64,000 nt of DNA from Chloroflexota bacterium (GCA_021323855.1 JAJPKE010000017.1:124001-188000); one strand, 5' to 3'. Positions 26,869 through 36,364 are shown, numbered from the stretch's first letter. The notes: generated by a model from the letters alone, not told the origin. Numbers and translations: made by a program.

Positions 26869-27581
26869 CGCCGCAAGAGTTACAACTGCCTACTGGGACC
26901 GCTGCCGAGGTGGTGGCGGAGGCACAGAACGTCTCGCGTGACTTCCGCTCAGGCTCCGGCGTGGTGCATGCGCTACGCGGGGTGAGCCTTGTCATTCGCG
27001 CCGGTGAGTTGGTGGCGCTGCGTGGCCGTTCGGGGTCCGGCAAGACGACGCTGCTCAACATCCTGACGGGACTGGATAACCCCACCAGCGGCAGCGTCAC
27101 CGTGCTAGGACGCCCGCTCGCGGGGATGGATGAGGCAGCGCGCGCCCGCCTGCGCCGCGAGCATGTCGGCATGATGTTCCAGAATGCGCACCTTTTCCCG
27201 CTGCTGACGGCGCAGGAGAATGTGGAGTTGCCGCTCTGGCTGGCGAAGGCGGAGCCGCAGCGGCGCACGCAACTGGCGTGGCAGATGCTCGAATACGTCG
27301 GCCTGGGGCAGCGCGCGCATCATCGCGGTATGGAGCTTTCCGGCGGCGAGCAGCAGCGCGTGGCGCTGGCGCGGGCGCTGGCGCATGGGCCGCGTTTCGT
27401 CGTGGCGGATGAGCCGACCGGCAACCTCGACTCGATGACGGGCCGCGCGGTGATTGACCTCTTGCGTTCAATCTCGCATCAATTCAATATTGGCTTTCTC
27501 GTCGCCACGCACGATATGAATGTCGTCTCCGCCGCCGACCGCGTGGTGCGCATCTCCGACGGCGTGCTGGCAGAAGAGTGA
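26865..27581 (+). CDS. ABC transporter ATPase (LolD/MacB type)
   Basis: 238 residues with ATGA overlap to the preceding ATPase and GGAGG upstream. Walker [10 protein letters not shown], signature [15 protein letters not shown], Walker [14 protein letters not shown] and H-loop ATHDM are complete. Normal length for LolD-like subunits. With the preceding ATPase it could form a heterodimer energising the 1022-residue permease, whose two FtsX modules are in one chain. Confidence 0.92.
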   Translation: MTPQELQLPTGTAAEVVAEAQNVSRDFRSGSGVVHALRGVSLVIRAGELVALRGRSGSGKTTLLNILTGLDNPTSGSVTVLGRPLAGMDEAARARLRREHVGMMFQNAHLFPLLTAQENVELPLWLAKAEPQRRTQLAWQMLEYVGLGQRAHHRGMELSGGEQQRVALARALAHGPRFVVADEPTGNLDSMTGRAVIDLLRSISHQFNIGFLVATHDMNVVSAADRVVRISDGVLAEE

Positions 27582-27583
27582 CC

Positions 27584-28069
27584 TCACTCCGCCTCCTCGC
27601 GCAGCAGCGCAAGCAACACCGCGCCGACATGCCCGCAGAGGTGCCGTTCACGCTGCGCCAGCGCGCAGGTACAGGAGATCGTGCGGTCACGGCGTGAGAC
27701 ATAGACGGTGCAGGGTTTGCCGGAGCAATACGCCTGATACGCCGGAGATGAACGCGGCAGGAAGGCGGTGCGCCATCCGGGCAGTGTCTCCGCCGCATAG
27801 AGATAGACGCCGCGCGCCGAGGGGATGCGCGACGCCGGATGCGCGACGATGGAATAGCGCCGCGCCAGCCAGCGCACCGTCTCCTCCCATTGCTCCTGCG
27901 CCATCGGTGGAATAGTTGGCGCGATCACCCCATGCCAGCGCGGCGGGATAGCCCCCACCCCCAACCCCTCCCCCGTGCGCGGGAGAGGGGAGCCGGACGC
28001 AGGGCGAACAGTCGTGGCCGATGTGGCGGCAGGATGGGAAGCCGTCCGCTGCGAGAAGAAGATGCCCAT
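27584..28069 (-). CDS. SWIM zinc-finger protein
   Basis: Up to 161 residues. The C-terminus has CTCALAQRERHLCGHVGAVL, the CxC...CxH SWIM zinc finger used for DNA or protein contacts. Upstream is a short alpha/beta segment (WEETVRWLARRYSIVAHPAS). The first 50 codons overlap a C-rich palindromic repeat (27951-27993) and lie immediately after a terminator-like hairpin, so translation more probably starts at ATG 27904 or GTG 27928. It converges on the ABC operon, three bases from its stop. Confidence 0.65.
   Translation of the reverse strand: MGIFFSQRTASHPAATSATTVRPASGSPLPRTGEGLGVGAIPPRWHGVIAPTIPPMAQEQWEETVRWLARRYSIVAHPASRIPSARGVYLYAAETLPGWRTAFLPRSSPAYQAYCSGKPCTVYVSRRDRTISCTCALAQRERHLCGHVGAVLLALLREEAE
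27951..27993. repeat. C-rich palindromic repeat (copy 3)
   Basis: The copy reads GCCCCCACCCCCAACCCCTC and folds on GGGAGAGGGGAGC. It is inside the open frame of the SWIM gene, probably in its 5' untranslated part. Confidence 0.7.
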
Positions 28070-28072
28070 AGC

Positions 28073-28101
28073 AAAAAGCCGGACCCTTTCCTCGGCCCGG
28101 C
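28073..28101 (-). terminator. Intrinsic terminator or attenuator ahead of the SWIM gene
   Basis: On the minus strand GCCGGGCC and GGTCCGGC form an eight-pair stem including one G-U pair (a mismatch in plus-strand RNA), followed by five U (28077-28073). The ATG at 28069 follows at once. It ends either a short upstream transcript or attenuates the SWIM gene. Confidence 0.55.
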
Positions 28102-28556
28102 CAATCTACCCGTCACCCCTGGTCATCATCTCGTGCGCACCGTCGTTGCCGTCGCCCATATGCCCGAAGCAGTTCACGTCTTGGTTCTGGCAAAAAATGG
28201 TCTAACACGGTATGATGACAGGCGTGTTGGGGTCGTGAGCGATTAACCGGACACGATCACAATGGTCTGGGACGCGATTAACCGCGTTCCAGACTGTCAT
28301 TTTCGGGGCGAAGACCAATCGCTCGCCCGCTCTCAAGAGAGAGTGTACCCATTCGCTCCCCGCCTGTCAAGCTCCTCTACGAAATGCCCACGCAAGGATG
28401 GAGAAAAACAGAGCATTGACGAATCGTGCAGCGATATGATACAACCGGACTATCACTGCTACGAGGATAGCGACCGTAGCCACACTATTCGAGCAAGTGC
28501 AATCATTTCACTCTACATCTGCGTTCTGTGTAGACATAATGGAAAGGAACATTGCC
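28102..28556. other. Region upstream of the Cmr operon
   Basis: No gene seen. On the plus strand arms at 28265-28276 and 28283-28294 (GTCTGGGACGCG / CGCGTTCCAGAC, one G-U pair) form a hairpin. A promoter candidate follows at 28416-28445. I looked for CRISPR repeats here and found none. Confidence 0.5.
28416..28445 (+). promoter_or_regulatory. Promoter candidate for the Cmr operon
   Basis: TTGACG (28416-28421), an 18-base spacer and TACAAC (28440-28445), about 110 bases before the cmr1 start. The -10 match is moderate. Confidence 0.4.
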
Positions 28557-29756
28557 ATGCCGCTGCACGAAGTGACGTTTCGACTGCAACTGGTGACACC
28601 GACCTACCTCGGTGGCGCAGACCCGCGAGTGGATGACCCGGAGTTGCGCGTCCCCTCGATTCGCGGCGCGCTGCGCTACTGGCTGCGCGCCGCCATCGGC
28701 GCCACCGTGGGAGATAACATCACCGCATTGCACCAGGCCGAAAGCGCGGTCTTCGGCTCGACAGAAGGGCAAAGTCCCGTACAGATATGGATTTCCAATC
28801 CTTCAGCGAAAAGCGAAAAAACGCCTGATTTTTGGAAAGGGGGAAAAGGCTATCTCTTCTGGTACATGAAGGCACACAAGAATAAGGAAACGCGCGAATA
28901 TGAGCCCGCTCGCCAGTACATCCTCCCCACAACAACCACAGAAGCAGTTCTACACATAGCAGCAAAAGACACCCGGGTATTGCGTGCGGCAATCGCCGCA
29001 TTGTGGCTGCTGACACATCTTGGCGGCATTGGCGCACGGTCGCGGCGTGGAGCAGGAAGTCTATCCGCTACTCTCGAACCGAAGGGCCAACCGATAGACT
29101 TGCAAAATTTACCCTTTGAGACGCCGCAAAATGTTGGTGAACTGAAAAAGCAACTCAAAGAAGGAATTGACATCGCAAAAGAGATCTGCAGTGAGTTAGT
29201 CTTGAATGCTGTTGATAAGCAAGAATTGGCACGCCTCTATCCTGTCACCTCGTTGCCCAAGTATGATATGTTTGCGCCTGGATACCACCAGATTTGGGTT
29301 CTTCAGCCTTCTCCAACCAACGACGCACCAGACGCACCAGACCAAGAGCAAACCTGGCCATCAGTTGATGGCGTTCTCGATGCTCTTGGGCGGGCTATAC
29401 AGAACTTCCGTTCGTTTCCTGGTTCTGGTCGGCGACCGGCACGCCCCAAAGAACAGCGAGCGCTGCTTGGTGCGCCCGTTGGGAATAACATCCGCGACCG
29501 CCATGCGTCTCCTCTGGCTTTCCGCATCTCGTCAGTTGGTGTACCAAATACCACAGAGGAGCGTTATGTTGGTATGGCTGTCCTCTTCAAGTCGCGTTTT
29601 CCAGCAGCGGATTCAGAAAAAAAGCACAATGGGCGCACTGGCAATGTGCCACATAACGACAGGGTAGATTATAGCTGTATCGAGAAATGGATGAAAAACG
29701 GGTATTGGGATTGGGAAGGGGAGCAATATTTCCATGCAGAGGAGGTGAAGCTGTGA
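28557..29756 (+). CDS. cmr1: Type III-B CRISPR RAMP protein Cmr1
   Basis: 399 residues from ATG 28557, eight bases after GGAAAGGA. The N-terminus FRLQLVTPTYLGGADP, then LRVPSIRGALRYWLRAAIG and AVFGSTEGQSPVQIWI are Cmr1 RAMP features; Gly-rich turn GGIGARSRRGAGSL at about 175-190. Cmr1 caps the end of the Cmr complex that captures the 3' region of target RNA. Its stop overlaps the GTG start of cas10 by two bases, so translation is coupled. Confidence 0.92.
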   Translation: MPLHEVTFRLQLVTPTYLGGADPRVDDPELRVPSIRGALRYWLRAAIGATVGDNITALHQAESAVFGSTEGQSPVQIWISNPSAKSEKTPDFWKGGKGYLFWYMKAHKNKETREYEPARQYILPTTTTEAVLHIAAKDTRVLRAAIAALWLLTHLGGIGARSRRGAGSLSATLEPKGQPIDLQNLPFETPQNVGELKKQLKEGIDIAKEICSELVLNAVDKQELARLYPVTSLPKYDMFAPGYHQIWVLQPSPTNDAPDAPDQEQTWPSVDGVLDALGRAIQNFRSFPGSGRRPARPKEQRALLGAPVGNNIRDRHASPLAFRISSVGVPNTTEERYVGMAVLFKSRFPAADSEKKHNGRTGNVPHNDRVDYSCIEKWMKNGYWDWEGEQYFHAEEVKL

Positions 29757-31825
29757 CCAAAGCACTGCTGTTCTTCAGCATAGGGCCGGTGCAACCTTTC
29801 ATCGAGCAGGCGCGCAAGGCCTCTGACTTGTGGATGGGCAGCCTGTTGCTCTCCGAACTAATGCACGCTGGCCTGGTGGACTACAAACCGGACGGGATAT
29901 ATGCCAGTAAACTGCTGTATCCTGACCTATCGAATGAAATCCAGCCGCCGCGCACCATTGCCGACCTCCCCAACAAGTTCGTCGCTGAACACGACAGCTT
30001 GGAGGAAGCGCAGCAGGCTGCCGAAAGCGTCATTAGCCACATCAAGATATACTGGCAGAATCTCGCAGACAACGTATGGGTAAAATGGTTTGCAGAATAC
30101 CGCGATCAAACGTTGGAGACTATTTGGAATCGGCAGGTCGAGTTCGAGTCACTGTTCGAGAGCTATTGGGCAGCAACCGAATGGGCGGAAAATGAACCAT
30201 ATGGCGCTGCCTTTGGACGTGGGCAGAGATTGCTAGATGCGCGTAAGCGCCTGCGTAACTTTCCTTGCGCCGACGAACCCAGCGAAAAGAGCGTCATCTC
30301 CGGCGAGCGCGAGGCGTTGCACAGAGCAAAAGATTCAGTGCCTCGACGAGACCAAGCCGCGCGCAATTTTTGGGAAGAAATGGCAGAGCGTATTGCCAGA
30401 GAAAAAGATACACCTACAGGATTGCTCAAACGCAAGAACACCGAGCGGCTGGACGCAGTTGATACGGTCAGACGCTTTGCGACCCAACTTGGAAACTTCG
30501 CATATACTGCGTTTCCTTCGGTGGATACAACTGCAACCAAATCCTTTATAGACGCGGTTATTAAAGAAATAGGGCCAGACACCGCCTCTGATTTGGCGAA
30601 AAAAGCGCGTGTTTGGGCGGAATGGGCGTATGAAGTCTATCCTCGTGACTTCACGAGGAAAAATGAGGCCAAAGAAGATCTCGATCTTGTCTCACTCCTT
30701 CAACACTGCGACGGCAAGGGACTGCGCTGGCAGAATCTCACACCCCGTCGCATCCTTGATAGAACCGGCCCTGTCAAAGGCGACCCAACCGAGGAACAAA
30801 AGCGGCAAGCCAGAGCAAAAGCCGAAGAAGGGCGAAAGGCTCTGGATGAGTTCCTCAAACAAGTGCCGTCGGAGCTTGGCAGGCCACCATCCTACTATGC
30901 GCTGTTAATTATGGATGGCGACAACATGGGACACCTGATAAGTTCGCAGGAAGATAAAGCTCACCATCAGAATCTGAGCAAGAAGCTATCGGAGTTTGCG
31001 CGGGGCGTAGAAGGTGACGAAGGTATACAAAGAGTACACGGAGTACAAGAAATAGTCGAGAAGAAGCATCATGGGCGTGTGGTCTACGCTGGCGGCGATG
31101 ATGTGATGGCGTTCTTGCCGCTCTCGGACGCATTGGATGCCGCGCAGGAGCTACGCGCTGAATACCAAACCACTCTACGAGATATAACAACCAACGCCAC
31201 GGCCAGCGCCAGTATCACTATTGCACATTGCCTGACGCCGCTCAAGCTGGTGCTGAAGGCAGCGCGCGAGGCAGAAGAAGCTGCCAAAGAACGCTATGGC
31301 CGGAATGCGTTAGTAGTGGCCTTGCTGCGCCGTTCCGGCAGCGCCACCATCGTCGGCGCGCACTGGTCTGGAGATGCGCCTAGCCAGGACAACCGGGAGG
31401 ATACAGGCATCGTCAGTGTCGTCACCGCGATGCGCAATGCCCTCGACGACCGCAAACAGGCGAAGCTCTTCTCGCGGCGCTTTATCTTCGAGTTGCTGGA
31501 AGAAGCGCCAATGTTGCAAGCGATTGAAGACCGAGCGCAGCACGCCGAGATCAAACGATTGCTGCTCCGCCACTGCCAGAAAAGCGGTATAGCAGCGGAT
31601 GAGGAGGCCGAGAAAAAGGTGGACCAATTGGTCGAGACCTGGGCAAACCGATTGGTCGCGCTGGCGCAACGCCTCGATAACCTCGATGATACAGGCGATC
31701 AGAAGAAAGCCAAGCACAACGAGGTATACGAGTTCACCGAAGAGGGGCCACGAGCGGGTCTAATGGAGCTATGCGGCTGGCTGCTGGTGGCCGATTTCCT
31801 GGCGCGAGGAGGCGAGAACGACTGA
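29753..31825 (+). CDS. cmr2: Type III-B large subunit Cas10/Cmr2
   Basis: 690 residues from GTG 29753 (AGAGGAGGTG just upstream). N-terminal LFFSIGPVQPFIEQARKASD is typical of Cmr2. The palm domains contain YALLIMDGDNMGHL and GGDD (residues 447-450, VVYAGGDDVMAFLPLS), the metal site that makes cyclic oligoadenylates after target RNA binding. I see no convincing HD nuclease motif in the N-terminal part; the one His-Asp pair (EHDSL, near 80) is not in an HD context. So this Cas10 probably signals rather than cuts DNA. The following Csx3 fusion fits a cyclic-oligoadenylate pathway. Confidence 0.93.
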   Translation: MTKALLFFSIGPVQPFIEQARKASDLWMGSLLLSELMHAGLVDYKPDGIYASKLLYPDLSNEIQPPRTIADLPNKFVAEHDSLEEAQQAAESVISHIKIYWQNLADNVWVKWFAEYRDQTLETIWNRQVEFESLFESYWAATEWAENEPYGAAFGRGQRLLDARKRLRNFPCADEPSEKSVISGEREALHRAKDSVPRRDQAARNFWEEMAERIAREKDTPTGLLKRKNTERLDAVDTVRRFATQLGNFAYTAFPSVDTTATKSFIDAVIKEIGPDTASDLAKKARVWAEWAYEVYPRDFTRKNEAKEDLDLVSLLQHCDGKGLRWQNLTPRRILDRTGPVKGDPTEEQKRQARAKAEEGRKALDEFLKQVPSELGRPPSYYALLIMDGDNMGHLISSQEDKAHHQNLSKKLSEFARGVEGDEGIQRVHGVQEIVEKKHHGRVVYAGGDDVMAFLPLSDALDAAQELRAEYQTTLRDITTNATASASITIAHCLTPLKLVLKAAREAEEAAKERYGRNALVVALLRRSGSATIVGAHWSGDAPSQDNREDTGIVSVVTAMRNALDDRKQAKLFSRRFIFELLEEAPMLQAIEDRAQHAEIKRLLLRHCQKSGIAADEEAEKKVDQLVETWANRLVALAQRLDNLDDTGDQKKAKHNEVYEFTEEGPRAGLMELCGWLLVADFLARGGEND

Positions 31826-33114
31826 TGCGGCTCTTCATCGTACCGACCGACGTACTGCTCTTTCGCACTGGGCGTCCCTTCGCCGCCGGTGAGGGCATGA
31901 TGGCGGAAAGCCTCTTTCCGCCGACGCCAGAAACCATGCAGGGTGCTCTCCGTGCGCTGATTGCCTCGCATTGGGGCACGCTGGAAGAAGCGTTCCAGCG
32001 AGAAGACGTGTATAAACTCATCGGTAACTACCAGCATGGTGGTCACGGTCGTTTTCGGCTCGCTTCGGTTGCGCTGGGTCGGCGCACAGTCAAAACGAAA
32101 ACTGTTCGCGGGGCGCCCACGCCTGGTTCCAATAGGCCAGGTAAGCAACCCGCGCTGGTTCTCCCGCCCAAGACTCAGAAGAAACTCACGTACGAGCGCC
32201 TCTTTCCTGTACCGGCTCATCTCAAACCCATAGAGCGAGAGGGGCATCTCGATTTCGTTGCTTACTTGCCAGCAGCACAACCGAACAGTGCCACCAATAT
32301 GCCAGATGGCTTGCGCCCCCTGATGCCCAAGCAAGATGAACCGAAAGATGGGGCAAAGAAAAAGCAGAAAACGACGTGGTGGCTGACGGAGACAGACCTG
32401 TTGATGTGTCTGCGCGGCGACGCCAAAGAGATTCATGGGATAAAGCAAAACGCCATCTGGACGACCGAGCCGCGCATCGGCATTGGCATGGATAACGCCC
32501 GCAGCGTGGCAGAAGACCGCATGCTCTACCACGCCGCGATGGTGCGTATGAATCCTGGCAGAGAATTACGCAATCCAGGCGACACCTGGCCAGCAGGTGA
32601 TGAGCCGCTCTATGGCCTGATCGTAGATATTCACCTCGTACCGGGAGATGGTGAACCGGAGATCACCGATGCAGACCAGCTATGCCAGCGGTTCAATAAG
32701 ATGCCTCTACGTGGCACACTGGCGCTGGGTGCGGAACGCCGCAGTGCCAGCTATGAAGTCATTGTTCCCGATGAATCGAGTGGATCGGCAGTCGCGCCAA
32801 CTGCTGGAAACACGAGTGGGCGAACGCTGCTCTATTTCGCCACGCCCGCCTATTTTAGGGATGGGTGGAGACCGAAAAGCTGGGAAGATGTCTTCGGCAT
32901 CGCGCCGGTGGCCGCCGCTGTCCCTGGCATGGCGCGTATCGGCGGCTGGACGCAAGAACCAGGAAACGCTGGCGGTAGCTCCAAGTCGCTTCGGCGCTGC
33001 GTACCGGCGGGAAGCGTCTATTTCTTTGAGGGGAGCCAACCTGAGAGAAAGAGCCACTATACCGAATATGGCAACGAGATTGGCTATGGCTACACTATCG
33101 AAGGAGTCTGGTAA
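31825..33114 (+). CDS. cmr3: Type III-B RAMP protein Cmr3
   Basis: 429 residues, ATG overlapping the cas10 stop (TGATG). N-terminal FIVPTDVLLFRTGRPFAAGE and FPPTPETMQGALRALI, plus WTTEPRIGIGMDNARS and the final NEIGYGYTIEGVW, are Cmr3 hallmarks. Cmr3 binds the crRNA 5' handle and docks Cas10. A Lys-rich insert (about 165-195, KDGAKKKQK) is longer than usual. Confidence 0.9.
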   Translation: MRLFIVPTDVLLFRTGRPFAAGEGMMAESLFPPTPETMQGALRALIASHWGTLEEAFQREDVYKLIGNYQHGGHGRFRLASVALGRRTVKTKTVRGAPTPGSNRPGKQPALVLPPKTQKKLTYERLFPVPAHLKPIEREGHLDFVAYLPAAQPNSATNMPDGLRPLMPKQDEPKDGAKKKQKTTWWLTETDLLMCLRGDAKEIHGIKQNAIWTTEPRIGIGMDNARSVAEDRMLYHAAMVRMNPGRELRNPGDTWPAGDEPLYGLIVDIHLVPGDGEPEITDADQLCQRFNKMPLRGTLALGAERRSASYEVIVPDESSGSAVAPTAGNTSGRTLLYFATPAYFRDGWRPKSWEDVFGIAPVAAAVPGMARIGGWTQEPGNAGGSSKSLRRCVPAGSVYFFEGSQPERKSHYTEYGNEIGYGYTIEGVW

Positions 33115-33116
33115 CA

Positions 33117-34067
33117 ATGTTTGACGCCGCCGCATTGCTGTATCTGATCGCTGAGATGCCGCTCCACGCCGGCACCGGCAGCACCATTGGCATTGTGGAC
33201 CTGCCCATCCAGCGCGAACGCCATACGCAGTATCCACTGATCCAGGGCAGCAGCATCAAAGGGGTGCTGCGCGCGAAGGCCAAAGAATTGATGGAGAAAT
33301 CTGAGGTTGAACTAATCTTTGGGTCAGAGCGAGGCGCAAACGGCAACGATCCTTCCAACGATCACGCGAGCGCGCTCAGTGTGAGCGATGCGCGCATCCT
33401 CCTGTTTCCAGTGCGTGCGCTCAAAGATGTCTTTGTCTACGCCACCTCGATTCACGTGCTGGCGCGCTTTAGGCATAGCCTGATGGGCGATCAAACTGTA
33501 TCTGGTATTAGAGACGTGATTGCGCATCTGGAAGGGCAAGCGCCACTGGCTAGTGGAATCGCTCTGGTATCTGAGGAAAACGAGGCATCGCCAGCAACGA
33601 CGTTGGTGTTGGAGGAGTTTGCTTTCGATGTGAAACAAAGCAGAGATGTAGGCGAGCTTGCTAAACTCCTGGCGCAGCAACTGTTCCCCGACGAGCAGAA
33701 TACGTATTGGGCGAAGAAACTCAGAAGCTCGCTGGTGGTGCTGCCGGATGAGGATTTCCGTGATTTCCTGCAACATTCCACCGAAGTGATCACACGGGTC
33801 GCGCTGGATGACAAGAAAATCGTAAAAGACGGCGCGCTCTGGACGGAGGAACACCTACCAGCGGATACCGTGCTGTATGTGCCTGTCTTCGCCACTGCCA
33901 GCCGCAATAACGGCAAGACATCACTCTCAGCGCGCGAAGTCATGGACAAAGTGCAGAGCATGCGAATGGAAGACAATCCATATCTCCAGCTTGGCGGCGA
34001 TGAGACGGTGGGACGCGGCATCGTGCGCGCCTCCTGGCAAACGCTGAAAGCGGGGAAGGGGGCGTAA
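33117..34067 (+). CDS. cmr4: Type III-B backbone nuclease Cmr4
   Basis: 316 residues, two bases after cmr3. N-terminal LYLIAEMPLHAGTGSTIGIV followed by Asp28 in VDLPIQRERHTQYP, then SSIKGVLRAKAKE. Asp28 corresponds to the Cmr4 residue that cleaves target RNA at six-base intervals. The C-terminus LQLGGDETVGRGIVRASW is the usual Gly-rich loop. Length is normal, so target RNA cleavage should be intact. Confidence 0.93.
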   Translation: MFDAAALLYLIAEMPLHAGTGSTIGIVDLPIQRERHTQYPLIQGSSIKGVLRAKAKELMEKSEVELIFGSERGANGNDPSNDHASALSVSDARILLFPVRALKDVFVYATSIHVLARFRHSLMGDQTVSGIRDVIAHLEGQAPLASGIALVSEENEASPATTLVLEEFAFDVKQSRDVGELAKLLAQQLFPDEQNTYWAKKLRSSLVVLPDEDFRDFLQHSTEVITRVALDDKKIVKDGALWTEEHLPADTVLYVPVFATASRNNGKTSLSAREVMDKVQSMRMEDNPYLQLGGDETVGRGIVRASWQTLKAGKGA

Positions 34068-34071
34068 TGCG

Positions 34072-34539
34072 ATGACACAGCGTATTGATCGAGACCGTGA
34101 ACGGGCCAAGCTGGCGTGGAGTTGTATACAGAAGGTACAGAGCGAGAAGACCGAGTATCGCGGCCTGGCGCGCTCCTTTCCCTCGATGGTGCAGTTCAAT
34201 GGATTAGGGCCAGCCTGTGCGTTTCTCAATGCAAAGGCGAAGAACGGCGATGCTGCTGACAAGGCGGCGAAAAAAGACGAGAAGGCTGCAGCGCGAGCAA
34301 ATGCCTATGGGATGTTGCTCAATCATGTCGCTTGTGCGCTACAGACGGGCAAAATCTTCTCTATAGATCAGCGACCATCTAATCAGCAGATAATGCAGTG
34401 GATTGGGGAAGCAAAGCAGGAAGACTACCGACGCGCAACCACCGAAGTGATGGCGTTCTTGCTCTGGCTGCGTCGCTTCGCTGAGGGCGAACTACCTGCC
34501 AAACAAGAAAAAGATCAGCCAGAACCGGCTCAGGCATAA
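34072..34539 (+). CDS. cmr5: Type III-B small subunit Cmr5
   Basis: 155 residues, all helical: RIDRDRERAKLAWSCIQKV at the start and YRGLARSFPSMVQFNGLGPA, then the C-terminal EVMAFLLWLRRFAEGEL. Cmr5 forms the inner filament that contacts target RNA. A Lys/Ala-rich stretch at 58-75 is longer than in most members. The gene lies four bases after cmr4. Confidence 0.92.
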   Translation: MTQRIDRDRERAKLAWSCIQKVQSEKTEYRGLARSFPSMVQFNGLGPACAFLNAKAKNGDAADKAAKKDEKAAARANAYGMLLNHVACALQTGKIFSIDQRPSNQQIMQWIGEAKQEDYRRATTEVMAFLLWLRRFAEGELPAKQEKDQPEPAQA

Positions 34540-34557
34540 GCTGAAGGAGCATATCAA

Positions 34558-35352
34558 GTGACTTCTAGCTCATCTACGTCCAGGTTTCCGCTTCCCTCTA
34601 CAATAGGAGCTATCCTAGACACAAACCTGGACGATTGCCAAAATCTGAATCTCCTGCTGCACAAATATGTGCCAAGAGAGGTTATCGAGGCAGACGAAAA
34701 GAAAGGTGAAAAGAGACTCGGCTGGCTCAAACAACTGACGAGGAAAACATCATATGATCTAAAACTCCGTCGGGAATGGTATGCGCGATGGGATCGCATA
34801 ATATGCGCGCACGGTGCTACACCTTTTCACATGCAATGTGGCTGGCGCATGGTCATTGGCTTGGGCGGCGCGAGTCCCGTCGAAACCGATCTGCTCACCC
34901 ATTGGGTCTACGGCATCCCCTATATCCCCGGCAGCGCCGTAAAAGGGCTGACCCGCGCCTACGCTGCTGCCGAGAGTCTGGCAGAAGGTGGCAAATGGGA
35001 TGAGGACATCAAGCGTATCTTCGGCACAGATAAACAGACCGGCGGCGTCATCTTCTTTGATGCGATCCCGTTCAGCGACATAAAGTTTAACGTGGACATC
35101 ATGAATCCACATTATCCTGGCTATTACGGTGGAGATGATACAGCGCCAAGCAACGACCAGAACCCCATTCCTATCTATTTCCTGGCCATCGAGGAGACGA
35201 TGTTCTCATTCGCGCTGGCCGCCCGCACAAAAGCATCTTCGAGCGATGATATGAAGCAGGCTGAAGGCTGGCTCAAAGATGCACTTCGCGTTATGGGCAT
35301 CGGCGCGAAGACGAGTGCAGGCTACGGGCATTTTGAAAGCGCGAATTATTAG
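34558..35352 (+). CDS. cmr6: Type III-B RAMP protein Cmr6
   Basis: 264 residues from GTG 34558 with AAGGAG upstream. Cmr6 motifs: WRMVIGLGGASPVETDLLTH, GIPYIPGSAVKGLTRAYA, GGVIFFDAIPF and final GIGAKTSAGYGHFE. It caps the crRNA 3' side of the backbone. Last core gene of the operon; 21 bases to the ATPase-Csx3 gene. Confidence 0.92.
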   Translation: MTSSSSTSRFPLPSTIGAILDTNLDDCQNLNLLLHKYVPREVIEADEKKGEKRLGWLKQLTRKTSYDLKLRREWYARWDRIICAHGATPFHMQCGWRMVIGLGGASPVETDLLTHWVYGIPYIPGSAVKGLTRAYAAAESLAEGGKWDEDIKRIFGTDKQTGGVIFFDAIPFSDIKFNVDIMNPHYPGYYGGDDTAPSNDQNPIPIYFLAIEETMFSFALAARTKASSSDDMKQAEGWLKDALRVMGIGAKTSAGYGHFESANY

Positions 35353-35373
35353 GGAAAGATAGGACGGTAGAAT

Positions 35374-36324
35374 ATGAAAGTTGTGTTGTGCGGTTCGCCT
35401 CAATTGGGTAAGAGTTGCTTGCGCGAAGGACTCAAGCAGGCGATTTGCGCGATTGTAAATACCCAATACCAATCGGTTGCGCCCCTCCTTTATCCTTATG
35501 TCATTACAGCTAATCCTGATGGGGAAGGCAGTTGGTACTCAGCAACATATGGAGCGAATCCGAAACGGGCAACTCGGCTAAAATCTTCGTACAAATCTAG
35601 CTTTACATCAGAGTTTGTTCAGACCAGAGCGAAGTGGGTAAATAGTTGCTCTACTCCGCTAGTGCTAATTGATATCGGTGGTATTCCTAGCACAGAGAAT
35701 GAGATTATCTGTTCGGGAGCATCTCATGCCATCATTCTTGCTAAAAACGCTCAGCAGACACTGGAATGGCAAGGGTTTTGCAAAAAACTAAACCTCGTTG
35801 TCATTGCCGAAATTATTTCCGACTACGAAGCGACAGAGGACTTATTGCCAACGCTGAGTACAGACGGTATTTGGCATGGTTCTATTCATCATTTGGAGAG
35901 AGGTGAATCAGTTTCAGAGCGTCCCACTATTCAGGCGCTTGCCAATTTACTTATACGTATGGCTATGGTAGAACAGGGAACACATATGAAAGCGGGCCAA
36001 TTCTTCAAGATACTGTTAAAGAAAGGAGTGAATGCTGCAGATGGCGATCTTCTAGAAGTCGGTTTCGGCGCGATTTCTGCCCAAAATGACACTCTTGTAC
36101 GTGATGTAGCCGTACGCCTTCGAGAAATGAGAGAGGAAGGAGAAATGAAAAGCGGTTCTCTCCTGAAGATAAATGGCCCGGCATCCTTACCGACTGTAAT
36201 TACGCTTGTGCATGGTGTGGAGAATCTGTACAAGACAATCGCCGTTTTTGACCCCAAACTAGGCCAGTATGTTGTAGTCATTGCCGAGGACTCGATGTAT
36301 AACGTTGGGGATCTGCTCAACTGA
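35374..36324 (+). CDS. csx3: P-loop ATPase-Csx3 fusion (putative ring nuclease)
   Basis: 316 residues. N-terminal part (1-195) has a Walker A loop CGSPQLGKSCL (about 6-16), then ITANPDGEGSWYSATYGANP and LVLIDIGGIPS (Walker B-like), a P-loop NTPase fold. Residues about 205-316 are Csx3: MKAGQFFKILLKKGV at the start and IAVFDPKLGQYVVVIAEDS near the end. Csx3 (Crn3) family proteins cleave cyclic tetra-adenylate and so switch off or tune type III signalling. The NTPase may gate this by ATP or by filament formation; not known from sequence. By eye the gene is richer in A/T and in codons such as ATT, TTA and CTT than cmr genes beside it, suggesting separate acquisition. Confidence 0.82.
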   Translation: MKVVLCGSPQLGKSCLREGLKQAICAIVNTQYQSVAPLLYPYVITANPDGEGSWYSATYGANPKRATRLKSSYKSSFTSEFVQTRAKWVNSCSTPLVLIDIGGIPSTENEIICSGASHAIILAKNAQQTLEWQGFCKKLNLVVIAEIISDYEATEDLLPTLSTDGIWHGSIHHLERGESVSERPTIQALANLLIRMAMVEQGTHMKAGQFFKILLKKGVNAADGDLLEVGFGAISAQNDTLVRDVAVRLREMREEGEMKSGSLLKINGPASLPTVITLVHGVENLYKTIAVFDPKLGQYVVVIAEDSMYNVGDLLN

Positions 36325-36364
36325 TGTTCTTAGAGAGGGTTTCGTGGGAAATGGAGATAAGTAT

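Noticed and set aside
28085..28101. RNase P RNA-like GAGGAAAG word
   Set aside because: It is the loop of a terminator hairpin and the rest of the RNase P core is absent.
29990..29998. His-Asp pair in Cas10 as HD nuclease
   Set aside because: The context (AEHDSLEEAQ) is a plain amphipathic helix without other HD-family residues.
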